From NCBI RefSeq assembly GCF_003751805.1, contig NZ_RKHQ01000002.1:620001-684000 (forward strand): a stretch of DNA of 64,000 nucleotides, written 5' to 3'. The DNA is from Salana multivorans (GTDB lineage: Bacteria; Actinomycetota; Actinomycetes; Actinomycetales; Beutenbergiaceae). A program made the position numbers and the translations under genes. The notes under the pieces are model-generated. The model was not told where the DNA came from, ran no database searches, and was given only the letters and a program-made list of their open reading frames with translations. Within the stretch, counting starts at the first letter, position 1; each line of letters starts with the position of its first letter. Shown here one piece after another: positions 47,355 through 55,737 of the stretch.

Positions 47355-48656
47355 TCACGACCGGTCGAGGACGGCGACCGCCTCGAGGTGGTGGGTGTGC
47401 GGGAACAGGTCGAACGCGCGCAGGGAGGTCAGGCGGTAGCCGGCCCGGCCGGCGAGCGCCACGTCCCGGGCGAGGGCGACGGGATCGCAGGCGACGTAGA
47501 CGATGCGCCGGGGGTCGAGCGCCGTGACCGACTCGACGACGCGCCGGCCGGCGCCCGCGCGCGGCGGGTCGAGGACGACGACGTCGGGCGGCCCCGCGGG
47601 CGTCGCGCGCCCGTCGGCGATGGCGCGCGCCACGTCGGCCGCGACGAGGTGCACCCGACGGTGCGCGCGGGCGTTGCGGCGCGCGGCGCGCGCCCCCGGG
47701 CCCGGCGCCTCGACGGCGACGACCGAGCCGGTCGGGCCGACCGCGTCCGCGAGCGGCAGCGTGAACAGCCCGGCGCCCGCGTAGAGCTCCAGGACGCGCT
47801 CGCCGGGGGCGGGACGGGCCGCGTCGAGCACGGCTCCGGCCAGCAGCGCGGGCGCGCCGCGGTGGACCTGCCAGAACCCGGTCCCCTCGACCTGGAGGTC
47901 GTAGGTGCGCCCGGCGACCTCGACGACCTCGTGCACCCGCGTCCGGCCGCGTCGGGGCGTGCCGTCGACGTAGACCGCCACCCCCTCGTCGGGACCGGAC
48001 GGGGCGACGACGTCGATCCGGGCACCCGGCTCCCAGCGTCGTCCGACGACCTCCGTCGCGAGGACGTCCCGGAGCGCCTCGACGGCGAGCGGCATGTCGG
48101 TCAGGGCGAGCAGGTCGTGGCTGCGGTGGCGGTACATCGCCGGCCGGCCGTCGGCGTCCGCGGTCAGCTCGATCCTGGTCCTCGTGCCGAGACCGCCGGT
48201 CTCGTCGTCGCCCGGGACGGCCTCGACCGCCGCGCCGCCCGCGGCGTCGATCTCCTCCGCGGTCAGCCCGGCGAACCGCTCGAGCGCCTCGCGCAGGACG
48301 CGCGTCTTCCAGGCGCGCTGCGCCGGCAGCGTCGCGTGGGCCAGCTCGCCGCCGCCGACGCCGCCGGGGCCCGCGGCCGGCCACGCGGATGCCACCCGGT
48401 CGGGCGAGGGCTCGTGCACCGCGACGGCGTCGCCGCGCCAGAACCTCGCGTCCTCGCCGGCCTCGGTGAGCTCGACGTCGACCAGCTCACCCGGCAGCGC
48501 GTGCCGGACGAAGACCACCCGGCCGTCGTGCCGCGCCACGACGTGCCCGCCGTGGGCGGGCGCGCCGACGCGGACCTCGCGCAGGAGCAGGTCGTCCGAC
48601 GGGGTCGGCTGGATCGGGTCGGCGGGAGATGACGGCACGGGAGAAGTCTCCCTCAC
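47355..48656 (-). CDS. TrmA/RlmD-type RNA 5-methyluridine methyltransferase
   Basis: 433 residues. An N-terminal TRAM domain (about 22-80), then the SAM domain with VLELYAGAGLFTLPLAD and the catalytic YVACDPVALARD, whose Cys attacks the uridine. The iron-sulphur cysteines of RlmD/RumA are absent: the corresponding segment reads GPGGVGGGELAHATLPAQ, and the nucleophile appears to be the only Cys. The GTG at 48656 overlaps the stop of the KimA-like gene (GTGA); a GTG at 48638 is possible. In order this corresponds to Rv2689c of M. tuberculosis. Substrate RNA unknown. Confidence 0.9.
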   Translation of the reverse strand: MRETSPVPSSPADPIQPTPSDDLLLREVRVGAPAHGGHVVARHDGRVVFVRHALPGELVDVELTEAGEDARFWRGDAVAVHEPSPDRVASAWPAAGPGGVGGGELAHATLPAQRAWKTRVLREALERFAGLTAEEIDAAGGAAVEAVPGDDETGGLGTRTRIELTADADGRPAMYRHRSHDLLALTDMPLAVEALRDVLATEVVGRRWEPGARIDVVAPSGPDEGVAVYVDGTPRRGRTRVHEVVEVAGRTYDLQVEGTGFWQVHRGAPALLAGAVLDAARPAPGERVLELYAGAGLFTLPLADAVGPTGSVVAVEAPGPGARAARRNARAHRRVHLVAADVARAIADGRATPAGPPDVVVLDPPRAGAGRRVVESVTALDPRRIVYVACDPVALARDVALAGRAGYRLTSLRAFDLFPHTHHLEAVAVLDRS

Positions 48657-50659
48657 GCGCCCGGCTTCCACGGCAGCGCGGGCTCGTCCCAGTGCGAGCC
48701 GTCGCCCGCGCGCTCGGCGGAGTCGAGCTGCCACGGCACGGAGGCGACGACCACGCCGGGGGTGAACAGCAGGCGGGACTTCAGCCGCAGCGCGCTCTGG
48801 TTGTGCAGGAGCTGCTCCCACCAGTGGCCGACGACGTACTCGGGCACGTAGACGACGACGAGGTCGCGCGGCGAGGACGTGCGCAGCGACTTGACGTACT
48901 CCAGGACGGGCCGGGTGATCTCGCGGTAGGGCGAGTCGAGCACCGTGAGCGGCACCGGGATGTCGAGCGCAGCCCAGTCGCGGCGCAGCTCCTCCACGTC
49001 ACCCGGGTCGACCCCGACCGTGATCGCCTCGAGGCTGGACGGGCGCGTGGCGCGGGCGTAGGCGATCGCCCGCATGGTCGGCTTGTGCACCCGCGAGACG
49101 AGGACGACGGCCTTGACGCGGGAGGGCAGCGACCGGGCGGCCGCCGGGTCGTCCAGCGCGAGCTCCTCGCTCACCTGCTCGTAGTGGCGCGAGATGGCGC
49201 GCATCATGACGAAGAGCACGGCCATGAGCAGGAGCGTGATCCAGGCGCCGCGGGTGAACTTCGTCAGCAGGACGATGAGCAGCACGAGCGACGTGAGCCC
49301 GAACCCGAACGCGTTGACGGCCCGCGAGCGCTCCATCCGCCGCCGGACCGGCGCCTCGACGACGGTGCGCAGCTCGCGCGTCCAGTGCCGCACCATGCCG
49401 AGCTGGCTCATCGTGAACGAGATGAACACGCCGACGATGTAGAGCTGGATGAGGCGGGTGACCTGCGCGTCGAAGATCCACACGAGCGCGATCGCCGCGA
49501 CCGCGAGGGTGATGATGCCGTTGGAGAACGCCAGGCGGTCGCCGCGCGTGTGGAGCTGGCGCGGGAGCAGGCCGTCGCGGGCGAGGATCGACCCGAGCAC
49601 CGGGAAGCCGTTGAAGGCGGTGTTGGCGGCGAGGACGAGGATGAGCCCGGTCACGGCGGTGACGAGATAGAACATCGGCCGGAAGTCGTGGAACACGGCG
49701 GCGGCGATCTGCCCGATGACGGGGTTCTGGGTGTAGTCGACCGGCAGCGGCTGACCGTCGAGCGTCATCTGCTCGTGCGGGTTCTCGGCGTACAGCACGC
49801 CGGTCCGGTTCGCCAGGTACAGGATCGAGACGATCATCGCGGCCGAGACGAGGCCGAGCAGCAGGAGCGTCGTGGCGGCGTTGCGCGACTTGGGCCGCCG
49901 GAACGCCGGCACGCCGTTGCTGATCGCCTCGACGCCCGTGAGCGCCGCGCAGCCGGAGGAGAACGCGCGGGCCATGAGCATCGCGCCGCCGAGGCCGACG
50001 AGCCCCTGCTCGAACCCGGGCTCGGCGACGAGCTCGAACCCGGCGCTCTCGGCGAGGTGGAGGTTCCCGGTGAGCGCCTGGAGGGTTCCGACGACGGCGA
50101 GCAGCCCCATCGCGCCCATGAAGCAGTAGACGGGGATGGCCAGCGCGCGGCCGGACTCGCGCACGCCCCGGAGGTTGACGAGCGTGAGCAGGACGATCGC
50201 CGCGACCGCGACCGTGCGCTCGTGGCCGTCGAAGACCGGCAGGACGGCCGCGAGGTACTGCGACGCCGTCGAGATCGACACGGCGACCGTGAGCACGTAG
50301 TCGACCAGGAGGGCCGAGGCCACCCCGACGCCGGCGCTCGGGCCCAGGTTCGTGGTCGCCACCTCGTAGTCGCCGCCCCCCGAGGGGTAGGCGTGCACCG
50401 TCTGGCGGTAGGACGCCACCACCGTGAGGAGGACGACGACGACCGCGGCACCGATCCACGGCGAGAGCACGTAGGACGTGATCCCGGCGATCGAGAGCGT
50501 GAGCAGGATCTCGTCCGGGGCGTAGGCGACGGACGAGAGCGCGTCCGATGCGAACACCGGGAGCGCGATGCGCTTCGGCAGAAGCGTGTGGCCGAGCCGG
50601 TCGCTGGCCACGGGACGGCCGACCAGCAGACGCTTGGCCCCGTCGAGGAGTGCGGGCAC
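48653..50659 (-). CDS. KimA-like potassium importer (APC superfamily)
   Basis: 668 residues, about twelve membrane segments and a C-terminal cytoplasmic domain (about 480-668) of universal-stress-like character. Conserved stretches such as FASDALSSVAYAPDEILL, YPSGGGDYEVATTNLG, LLVDYVLTVAVSIS and FSSGCAALTGVEAISNGVPAF are those of Bacillus KimA, a proton-coupled K+ importer controlled by c-di-AMP. It is divergent from two RCK/TrkA genes, which strengthens a potassium role. GTG 50659 lies 8 nt after TAGCAT. The equivalent mycobacterial gene is Rv2690c. Confidence 0.88.
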   Translation of the reverse strand: MPALLDGAKRLLVGRPVASDRLGHTLLPKRIALPVFASDALSSVAYAPDEILLTLSIAGITSYVLSPWIGAAVVVVLLTVVASYRQTVHAYPSGGGDYEVATTNLGPSAGVGVASALLVDYVLTVAVSISTASQYLAAVLPVFDGHERTVAVAAIVLLTLVNLRGVRESGRALAIPVYCFMGAMGLLAVVGTLQALTGNLHLAESAGFELVAEPGFEQGLVGLGGAMLMARAFSSGCAALTGVEAISNGVPAFRRPKSRNAATTLLLLGLVSAAMIVSILYLANRTGVLYAENPHEQMTLDGQPLPVDYTQNPVIGQIAAAVFHDFRPMFYLVTAVTGLILVLAANTAFNGFPVLGSILARDGLLPRQLHTRGDRLAFSNGIITLAVAAIALVWIFDAQVTRLIQLYIVGVFISFTMSQLGMVRHWTRELRTVVEAPVRRRMERSRAVNAFGFGLTSLVLLIVLLTKFTRGAWITLLLMAVLFVMMRAISRHYEQVSEELALDDPAAARSLPSRVKAVVLVSRVHKPTMRAIAYARATRPSSLEAITVGVDPGDVEELRRDWAALDIPVPLTVLDSPYREITRPVLEYVKSLRTSSPRDLVVVYVPEYVVGHWWEQLLHNQSALRLKSRLLFTPGVVVASVPWQLDSAERAGDGSHWDEPALPWKPGA

Positions 50660-50667
50660 GAGTCGAC

Positions 50668-50673
50668 ATGCTA
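50668..50673 (-). promoter_or_regulatory. leaderless-type -10 box before the KimA-like gene (TAGCAT)
   Basis: TAGCAT on the minus strand, 8 nt before GTG 50659; paired with a divergent box at 50695. Confidence 0.45.
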
Positions 50674-50694
50674 GGCCGCGGGGAGGAAGAGTTG

Positions 50695-50700
50695 TAGCGT
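50695..50700 (+). promoter_or_regulatory. leaderless-type -10 box before the first trkA gene (TAGCGT)
   Basis: TAGCGT, 7 nt, then GTG 50708. Only about 20 bp separate it from the divergent KimA-gene box. Confidence 0.45.
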
Positions 50701-50707
50701 CGCCCCC

Positions 50708-51376
50708 GTGCACGTCGTCATCATGGGTGCCGGCCGCGTCGGAGTGACGCTGGCCGAGGCGCTCGAGGAGCGGGGCCACTCCCTCGCCATCATCGACTCC
50801 AACCCCGAGGCGTTCCGCCGGCTCAAGCCGGACTTCTCGGGTCGCCGGGTCACCGGCCTCGGCTTCGACCGGGACGCGCTGGTCCAGGCGGGCATCGACG
50901 AGGCCTACGCCTTCGCCGCCGTCTCGAACGGCGACAACTCCAACATCCTCGCGGCGCGCGTCGTCCGCGAGACGTTCGGCGTCGACAACGTCGTCGCCCG
51001 GATCTACGACGCCGGTCGCGCCGAGATGTACACGCGGCTGGGCATCCCGACCGTCGCGACCGTGCGCTGGACGGCCGACCAGATGCTGCGCCGGCTGCTG
51101 CCGGCCGGGGAGATGACGGAGTTCACCGACTCCTCCGGCAAGGTCGCGCTCGTCGAGATGATGTTCCACGAGGCCTGGATCGGCACGCCGTACGCGCGCG
51201 TCGAGGAGGTCTCCGGCGCCCGCGTCGGCTTCCTCACCCGCTGGGGCCAGGGCGAGCTGCTCCGCCCGGGGGCGGTCGTCCAGGAGAACGACATCGTCCA
51301 CGTCCTGTGCCCGCCCGACCGGGCCAACCTGGTGCAGCGCACGCTCGCCGCGCCGCCGGCGAAGGAGGAGGCATGA
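50708..51376 (+). CDS. TrkA-family (RCK) potassium uptake regulator, CeoB-like
   Basis: 222 residues: an RCK-N Rossmann domain (GAGRVGVTLAEALEERGH, acidic end at IIDSNPEA) and a C-terminal TrkA-C domain. Such proteins bind nucleotides and gate K+ channels from the cytoplasmic side. It overlaps the next trkA gene by ATGA. The pair corresponds to ceoB-ceoC of mycobacteria. No TrkH/KtrB pore is in the window; the divergent KimA-like importer is the only K+ transporter seen. Confidence 0.9.
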   Translation: MHVVIMGAGRVGVTLAEALEERGHSLAIIDSNPEAFRRLKPDFSGRRVTGLGFDRDALVQAGIDEAYAFAAVSNGDNSNILAARVVRETFGVDNVVARIYDAGRAEMYTRLGIPTVATVRWTADQMLRRLLPAGEMTEFTDSSGKVALVEMMFHEAWIGTPYARVEEVSGARVGFLTRWGQGELLRPGAVVQENDIVHVLCPPDRANLVQRTLAAPPAKEEA

Positions 51377-52119
51377 GAGCCGTCATCGCCGGCGCGGGCA
51401 GCGTCGGCCGCTCGATCGCCAAGGAGCTGCTCGGCCACGGTCACGAGGTGACGCTGATCGACCGGAACCCGGCCGCGATGCGCGTCGCGAGCGTGACGAA
51501 GGCCGACTGGCTGCTCGGGGACGCGTGCGAGATGAGCACGCTCACCGAGGCCCGCCTCGAGGAGTGCGACGTCGTCGTCGCCGCGACCGGGGACGACAAG
51601 GCCAACCTCGTCCTCTCGCTCATCGCGCGGACGGAGTTCGCCGTCCCGAAGACGGTCGCCCGCGTCAACAACCCGAAGAACGAGTGGATGTTCGACGAGA
51701 TGTGGGGCGTCGACGTCCCCGTCTCGACGCCGCGGATCATGACGGCGCTCGTCGAGGAGGCCGTGAGCATCGGCGACCTCGTCAAGCTGTTCGAGCTCCA
51801 GGCGTCCGGCGCCGGCATGTACGAGGTGACGCTGCCCGAGCGCTCGCCGCTGGTCGGCGTGCGGGTCGGGGACGTGTCGTGGCCGCAGGACTGCGTGCTG
51901 GCGACGATCATTCGGTCGAACCGTCCGATCCCGCCGACCGTGGACGACGTCCTCGAGGGCCGCGACCAGCTCCTGTTCGTGCTCTCCGAGCGTCCGCTCG
52001 GCTCGGGGTCCGAGCTCAGCTCGTCGGAGCCGCCGGTCGCGGAGCTCCAGCGCGTGCTCGAGGGCGGACCAGCAGCCACGTCACCCACAGCACCAGCGCC
52101 CACATCGGCAGCCCCATGA
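51373..52119 (+). CDS. TrkA-family (RCK) potassium uptake regulator, CeoC-like
   Basis: 248 residues. The RCK-N domain (GAGSVGRSIAKELLGHGH; LIDRNPAAM) and TrkA-C domain are complete by about residue 215. A 30-residue low-complexity tail (Ser, Pro, Ala) follows. Its last 104 bp overlap the 3' end of the convergent DUF3159 gene. The ATG at 51373 overlaps the stop of the first trkA gene. Probably forms a hetero-oligomer with it. Confidence 0.9.
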   Translation: MRAVIAGAGSVGRSIAKELLGHGHEVTLIDRNPAAMRVASVTKADWLLGDACEMSTLTEARLEECDVVVAATGDDKANLVLSLIARTEFAVPKTVARVNNPKNEWMFDEMWGVDVPVSTPRIMTALVEEAVSIGDLVKLFELQASGAGMYEVTLPERSPLVGVRVGDVSWPQDCVLATIIRSNRPIPPTVDDVLEGRDQLLFVLSERPLGSGSELSSSEPPVAELQRVLEGGPAATSPTAPAPTSAAP

Positions 52120-52804
52120 CGAGCCGGGCCGTGCCGAGCCAGGCGACCGAGCCGCCGAGGAACAGCGGCACCTGAACCGCGAGGCGGAGCAGGAACGCCG
52201 CGAGCCAGAGCCAGGTCGCGAGCGTGTAGCGGCGCAGCTCGTCCGGCACCTCGCGCCAGGACAGGTCGACGACGTCCGCGAAGCCCTGCGGGGCCGGCTC
52301 CGCCGCGGTGGCGACCTCGACGTCGACGACGGGCTCGGCGTCGGTGGCCGCCGCGGAGCCCGCGGCGGCGTCCGCGTCGGCGTTCTCGGCCCGCTCGCGC
52401 CGGGTGAGCCCGAGGGAGCCGGCGACCAGCCCGACGACGGGGTAGCGCACCGCGAGCGAGACGGCCATCGCCAGCGCGAACGCCGCGTTGGTGAGCAGGC
52501 CCCAGGCGTAGTAGTTCTCCGCCTCGCCCGAGCGCCAGGCCCAGAAGGCGCCGATGGCGACGCCGAGGACTCCCCCGAGCGCGTAGGTCACCGAGCTGCG
52601 GCGCAGCAGCCGGGCGAGCACCGCGACGAGGGTGACGGCGAGCGAGCCGACGATCGCCGGCACCAGCTCGCGGGTCGCGACGAACACGACGACGAAGACG
52701 AGACCGGGGGCGGTCGACTCGACGAGGCCGCGCCAGCCGCCGACCGCGTCGGCGATCGAGAAGCTGTCCGAGCCGAGGGCGCGCAGGCCCTGGGGCTCGC
52801 TCAC
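52016..52804 (-). CDS. DUF3159 membrane protein
   Basis: 262 residues, about six membrane segments, with the family's N-terminal ADAVGGWRGLVESTAPGLVFVVVF and the later RYTLATWLWLAAFLLRLAVQVPL. An acidic Ala/Asp-rich loop lies in the middle. Function unknown; equivalent to Rv2693c by position. GTG 52804 overlaps the stop of the OB-fold gene (GTGA). The last membrane segment (MWALVLWVTWLLV) is encoded in the stretch that overlaps the CeoC-like gene antisense. Confidence 0.87.
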   Translation of the reverse strand: MSEPQGLRALGSDSFSIADAVGGWRGLVESTAPGLVFVVVFVATRELVPAIVGSLAVTLVAVLARLLRRSSVTYALGGVLGVAIGAFWAWRSGEAENYYAWGLLTNAAFALAMAVSLAVRYPVVGLVAGSLGLTRRERAENADADAAAGSAAATDAEPVVDVEVATAAEPAPQGFADVVDLSWREVPDELRRYTLATWLWLAAFLLRLAVQVPLFLGGSVAWLGTARLVMGLPMWALVLWVTWLLVRPRARAGAPRPAAPTS

Positions 52805-53199
52805 GCGGCGGTCCGCTTCGGGACGAGCAGCTCGTAGCGCGGGTTGTGGATCGTCAGACGCGGCCCGTCGGGGGCGGAGCCCGCCACCATCCCCTCGGCG
52901 AGGAGGCGACGGCCCGGCTCGATCCCGGGGACGGCGCGGCGGCCGGTCCAGCACAGGCGGATCGAGGCGGTCCCGTCGAACAGCTCGGCGCACAGCGACG
53001 CCGAGGAGCCGCGCGGCGCGTAGGTCACGGCCCGCAGGACGCCGGCGACGCGGGCGCGCCGGCGCGGCACGAGCGTGCGGATCGGCTCCACCCCGAGGCG
53101 GGCGACCCACGACCGCTCCTCCTGGGCGGCGAGCTCGGTGTGCGACGCGAGCAGCCCGGGGCGCTCCTCCCGGGTCTCCCGGGCGTCGGCGCGGACCAC
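52801..53199 (-). CDS. OB-fold nucleic-acid-binding-type protein
   Basis: 132 residues. The segment ARVAGVLRAVTYAPRG with CAELFDGTASIRLCWTGRR and GRRLLAEGMV has the beta pattern of a tRNA_anti-type OB fold. Probably binds RNA or DNA, but the partner is unknown. It starts 2 nt before the stop of DUF3710 would end on the same transcript (GTG 53199) and overlaps DUF3159. Equivalent to Rv2694c by position. Confidence 0.82.
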   Translation of the reverse strand: MVRADARETREERPGLLASHTELAAQEERSWVARLGVEPIRTLVPRRRARVAGVLRAVTYAPRGSSASLCAELFDGTASIRLCWTGRRAVPGIEPGRRLLAEGMVAGSAPDGPRLTIHNPRYELLVPKRTAA

Positions 53200-53200
53200 G

Positions 53201-53977
53201 TCAGCGAACCTCGCTGATCTCGGGGCCCCGGGTCAGGATGTCGTCGACGGCGGCCGGCTGGCCGGGCGTCGGGACGGGACGGGTCGCCTGGCCCGGCATC
53301 GTGAGGGTGAGCAGCTCGCTCGGCGGGCGCGGCTCGGAGCCGCGGACGACGACGACCTCGGAGAAGTAGCGCTCCATGATGGCGCGCTGGTTCTGGTCGA
53401 CCAGTGCGGCGCCGCGCAGGATGCCGCGCAGGAACCAGCGCGGGCCGTCGACGCCGAGGAACCGCGCGGGCACGCGGCCGGTCTTGCCCGAGGCGTCCTT
53501 GACGGGCAGCAGCGCGAGGAGCTCCGTCCCCCACGGGCCGGGCATCTCCTTGACCTCGCCGCCCTGCGCCGTGATCGACGCGGAGATCTGCGGTCGGATG
53601 TCGTCCCAGATGCCGGCGGTGCGGGGCGCCGCGAACACCTGGAGCTGGAGCGTGGACTGGCCGAGGGAGACGTTGGCGGCGATGACGGCCTTCGACGTGC
53701 GGTCCAGCTCCATCCGCAGCTGCATGCCCTGGATGCCGGGGATGCGCAGGGCGCCGAGGTCGACGCGTCCGGGGCGCTCGTCGGCGTCGGCGAGGTCCCA
53801 GGGACCGCGTCGGGCGGACCCGGCGCTCCCCGCCGCGGGCTCGTCGGCAGCGGTGGCGTCGGCGGCAGCCGTCGTCTCGTCGGTGGCGTCGGGCGCCGAC
53901 GCGTCGCTCCCGGTCCCGTCGGGGGCGGGTGTCTCGGAGTCGGCGGCGGTCTTGCCGCGCCGCTTGAAGAGGGCCAT
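53201..53977 (-). CDS. DUF3710 domain protein
   Basis: 258 residues. The N-terminus is charged, then Ala/Asp-rich and probably disordered (1-65); the DUF3710 domain follows with RRGPWDLADADER, LQVFAAPRTAGIWDDIRPQI and RFLGVDGPRWFLRGILRG. Function unknown. The ATG at 53977 overlaps the dut stop codon (TGATG), so it is co-translated with dut. Rv2696c is the positional equivalent. Confidence 0.9.
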   Translation of the reverse strand: MALFKRRGKTAADSETPAPDGTGSDASAPDATDETTAAADATAADEPAAGSAGSARRGPWDLADADERPGRVDLGALRIPGIQGMQLRMELDRTSKAVIAANVSLGQSTLQLQVFAAPRTAGIWDDIRPQISASITAQGGEVKEMPGPWGTELLALLPVKDASGKTGRVPARFLGVDGPRWFLRGILRGAALVDQNQRAIMERYFSEVVVVRGSEPRPPSELLTLTMPGQATRPVPTPGQPAAVDDILTRGPEISEVR

Positions 53978-54501
53978 CAGGAGTCCTTCCCCGTGGTGGT
54001 GGCTTGATCGGCGCCGGTCGGGACGGCGTCGTGCCCGCCCGTCGACCCGAAGCCGCCGGCACCGCGCGCGGTGTCCGGCAGCTCGTCGACCACGTCCCAG
54101 CCCGCGGTCGCGACGCGCTGGAGGACGAGCTGCGCGATCCGGTCGCCGCGACGCACGGTCACCGGCGTCGTCGAGTCGAGGTTGACGAGGACGACACCGA
54201 TCTCGCCGCGGTAGTCGGCGTCGATCGTTCCCGGTGCGTTCAGCACCGTGAGGCCAGCGCGGAGCGCGAGGCCGGAGCGTGGGTGGACCAGCCCGACGTA
54301 GCCGGGCGGGATCGCGACGGCGACGCCGGTCGGGACCAGCGCGCGCTCGAAGGGCGCCAGCGTCACGTCCGCCGTGCTCACGAGGTCGGCACCGGCGTCG
54401 GTGGCGTGGGCGTACCGCGGTGCGGCGGCGTCGGGGTCGAGGAGTCGGATCGGGACGGCAACGACGTCCGCCGGGTTCCCCGGCACCGCGACTCCACTCA
54501 C
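53977..54501 (-). CDS. dut: dUTP diphosphatase
   Basis: 174 residues; hydrolyses dUTP to dUMP, keeping uracil out of DNA. The trimeric dUTPase motifs are in order: [24 protein letters not shown] (catalytic Asp), [10 protein letters not shown] and the C-terminal [10 protein letters not shown] arm. About 17 extra residues follow motif V. The GTG at 54501 begins the DUF3710-OB-DUF3159 minus-strand operon and lies back-to-back with the DUF3093 gene. Confidence 0.96.
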   Translation of the reverse strand: MSGVAVPGNPADVVAVPIRLLDPDAAAPRYAHATDAGADLVSTADVTLAPFERALVPTGVAVAIPPGYVGLVHPRSGLALRAGLTVLNAPGTIDADYRGEIGVVLVNLDSTTPVTVRRGDRIAQLVLQRVATAGWDVVDELPDTARGAGGFGSTGGHDAVPTGADQATTTGKDS

Positions 54502-54563
54502 CCGTCCACTCTACCCGCGCCGCACCGCCCCGCGCCGGGGCCGGTGGAGGCGACGGAGCGTGG

Positions 54564-54569
54564 CAGGCT
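54564..54569 (+). promoter_or_regulatory. leaderless-type -10 box before the DUF3093 gene (CAGGCT)
   Basis: CAGGCT, 6 nt, then ATG 54576. Confidence 0.4.
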
Positions 54570-54575
54570 TGGTCC

Positions 54576-55058
54576 ATGCCGTTGCCCGTCGTCTCCCAGG
54601 AGGTCTACGTCGAGCGGCAGTCGCCCCCGTTCGGGGTGTGGCTCCTCGCCCCGTTCGCCGGCCTCCTGACCGCCCTCGTGGTGCTCCCGCTGTCCCTGGC
54701 GGCGGCGGTCGCGCTGTTCGCCGTGGTGTCCGTGACGATCGCGCTCCTGCTGCTGCGCTCCTCGAGCCGGATCGTCGTGACCGACGGCACCGATCCCGGC
54801 CTGCGGGCCGGCCCCGCGTATCTCGAGGCGTGGCACATCGGTGACGTCGTGCCGCTCGACCGCGACCAGACGCGCGACGTCCTGGGCCCCGGGGCGAACG
54901 CGCTCGCCTACCTGGCGCACCGCGGCTGGATCTCGACGGCCGTGCGCGTTGAGGTGCGCGACGTCGAGGACCCGACGCCGTACTGGGTGGTCTCGACGCG
55001 TCGCCCGCTCGAGCTGGCGTCGGCGCTCGACGCCGTCCGCCCGCCCCTCGCCGACTGA
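54576..55058 (+). CDS. DUF3093 membrane protein
   Basis: 160 residues with two N-terminal membrane segments (about 18-55) and a soluble part containing GPAYLEAWHIGDVVPLDRDQ and PYWVVSTRRPLELASAL, as in the DUF3093 family. Function unknown. Divergent from dut, equivalent to Rv2698 by position. A strong bidirectional terminator follows. Confidence 0.85.
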   Translation: MPLPVVSQEVYVERQSPPFGVWLLAPFAGLLTALVVLPLSLAAAVALFAVVSVTIALLLLRSSSRIVVTDGTDPGLRAGPAYLEAWHIGDVVPLDRDQTRDVLGPGANALAYLAHRGWISTAVRVEVRDVEDPTPYWVVSTRRPLELASALDAVRPPLAD

Positions 55059-55104
55059 GCCCCGCCGCGTCGGGCTCGACCACCCCGCGGTCACCCCGAG
55101 AACG

Positions 55105-55145
55105 GACGCGCCCCCGCCCTCATCGAGTGAGGGCGGGGGCGCGTC
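55105..55145. terminator. bidirectional terminator between DUF3093 and DUF4193 genes
   Basis: 18-bp perfect inverted repeat (GACGCGCCCCCGCCCTCA and complement) around a TCGAG loop, placed between convergent genes. The stem is very stable although T tracts are weak on both sides. Confidence 0.8.
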
Positions 55146-55176
55146 GTTCCGGATCCGGACGGATCCGAGGATCTGC

Positions 55177-55476
55177 TCAGGCGGCGCACTCCGAGCACAC
55201 CGGACCGAGGTCGTCGGTGAACGCGAGCTGCGAGCGGTGGTGGACGAGGAAGCATCGGGTGCAGGTGAACTCGTCGGCCTGGCGCGGAAGCACCCGGACC
55301 GAGAGCTCCTCACCGGACAGGTCGGCACCGGGCAGCTCGAATCCTTCGGCCGCCTCCGTCTCGTCCTCGTCCACGACGGCCGAGGTCTTCTCGGCGCGAC
55401 GGGCCTTGAGCTCCTCGAGCGAGTCCTCGTTCAGCTCGTCGTCTGTCTTGCGGGGGGCGTCGTAGTCGGTCGCCAT
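55177..55476 (-). CDS. DUF4193 zinc-ribbon protein
   Basis: 99 residues. The acidic N-terminal half (MATDYDAPRKTDDELNEDSL) is highly typical of DUF4193. The C-terminal half carries two CxxC knuckles, CTRC and CSEC, with HH between them, a likely zinc ribbon. Function unknown; equivalents (Rv2699c) are conserved in actinobacteria and lie next to dut and suhB. The ATG at 55476 starts the recognisable family sequence; upstream in-frame codons look non-coding. Confidence 0.92.
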   Translation of the reverse strand: MATDYDAPRKTDDELNEDSLEELKARRAEKTSAVVDEDETEAAEGFELPGADLSGEELSVRVLPRQADEFTCTRCFLVHHRSQLAFTDDLGPVCSECAA

Positions 55477-55737
55477 GGGGGGCGTCACACTCCGTCTTCG
55501 AGGGGGCGGGTCTTGACCCGTCCGCGTTGGGGGCACCGACCGGACGGTGGCGTTGCGGCTCGGCAGCGGCCACGGACGCGGGGAGATTGTGCACCATCCC
55601 GAGCCGGAATGCACCTCCGACTCTCCGAGGTCCGTCGCGCCGTGCCGACCACGCCCCGTCCGGGTGGTCTCACGGCTGCCAACACCGCGTCCGGGTCGGG
55701 CATTCCCGCCCCGGCCGGCGCCGGGACGAGGCGCGCG

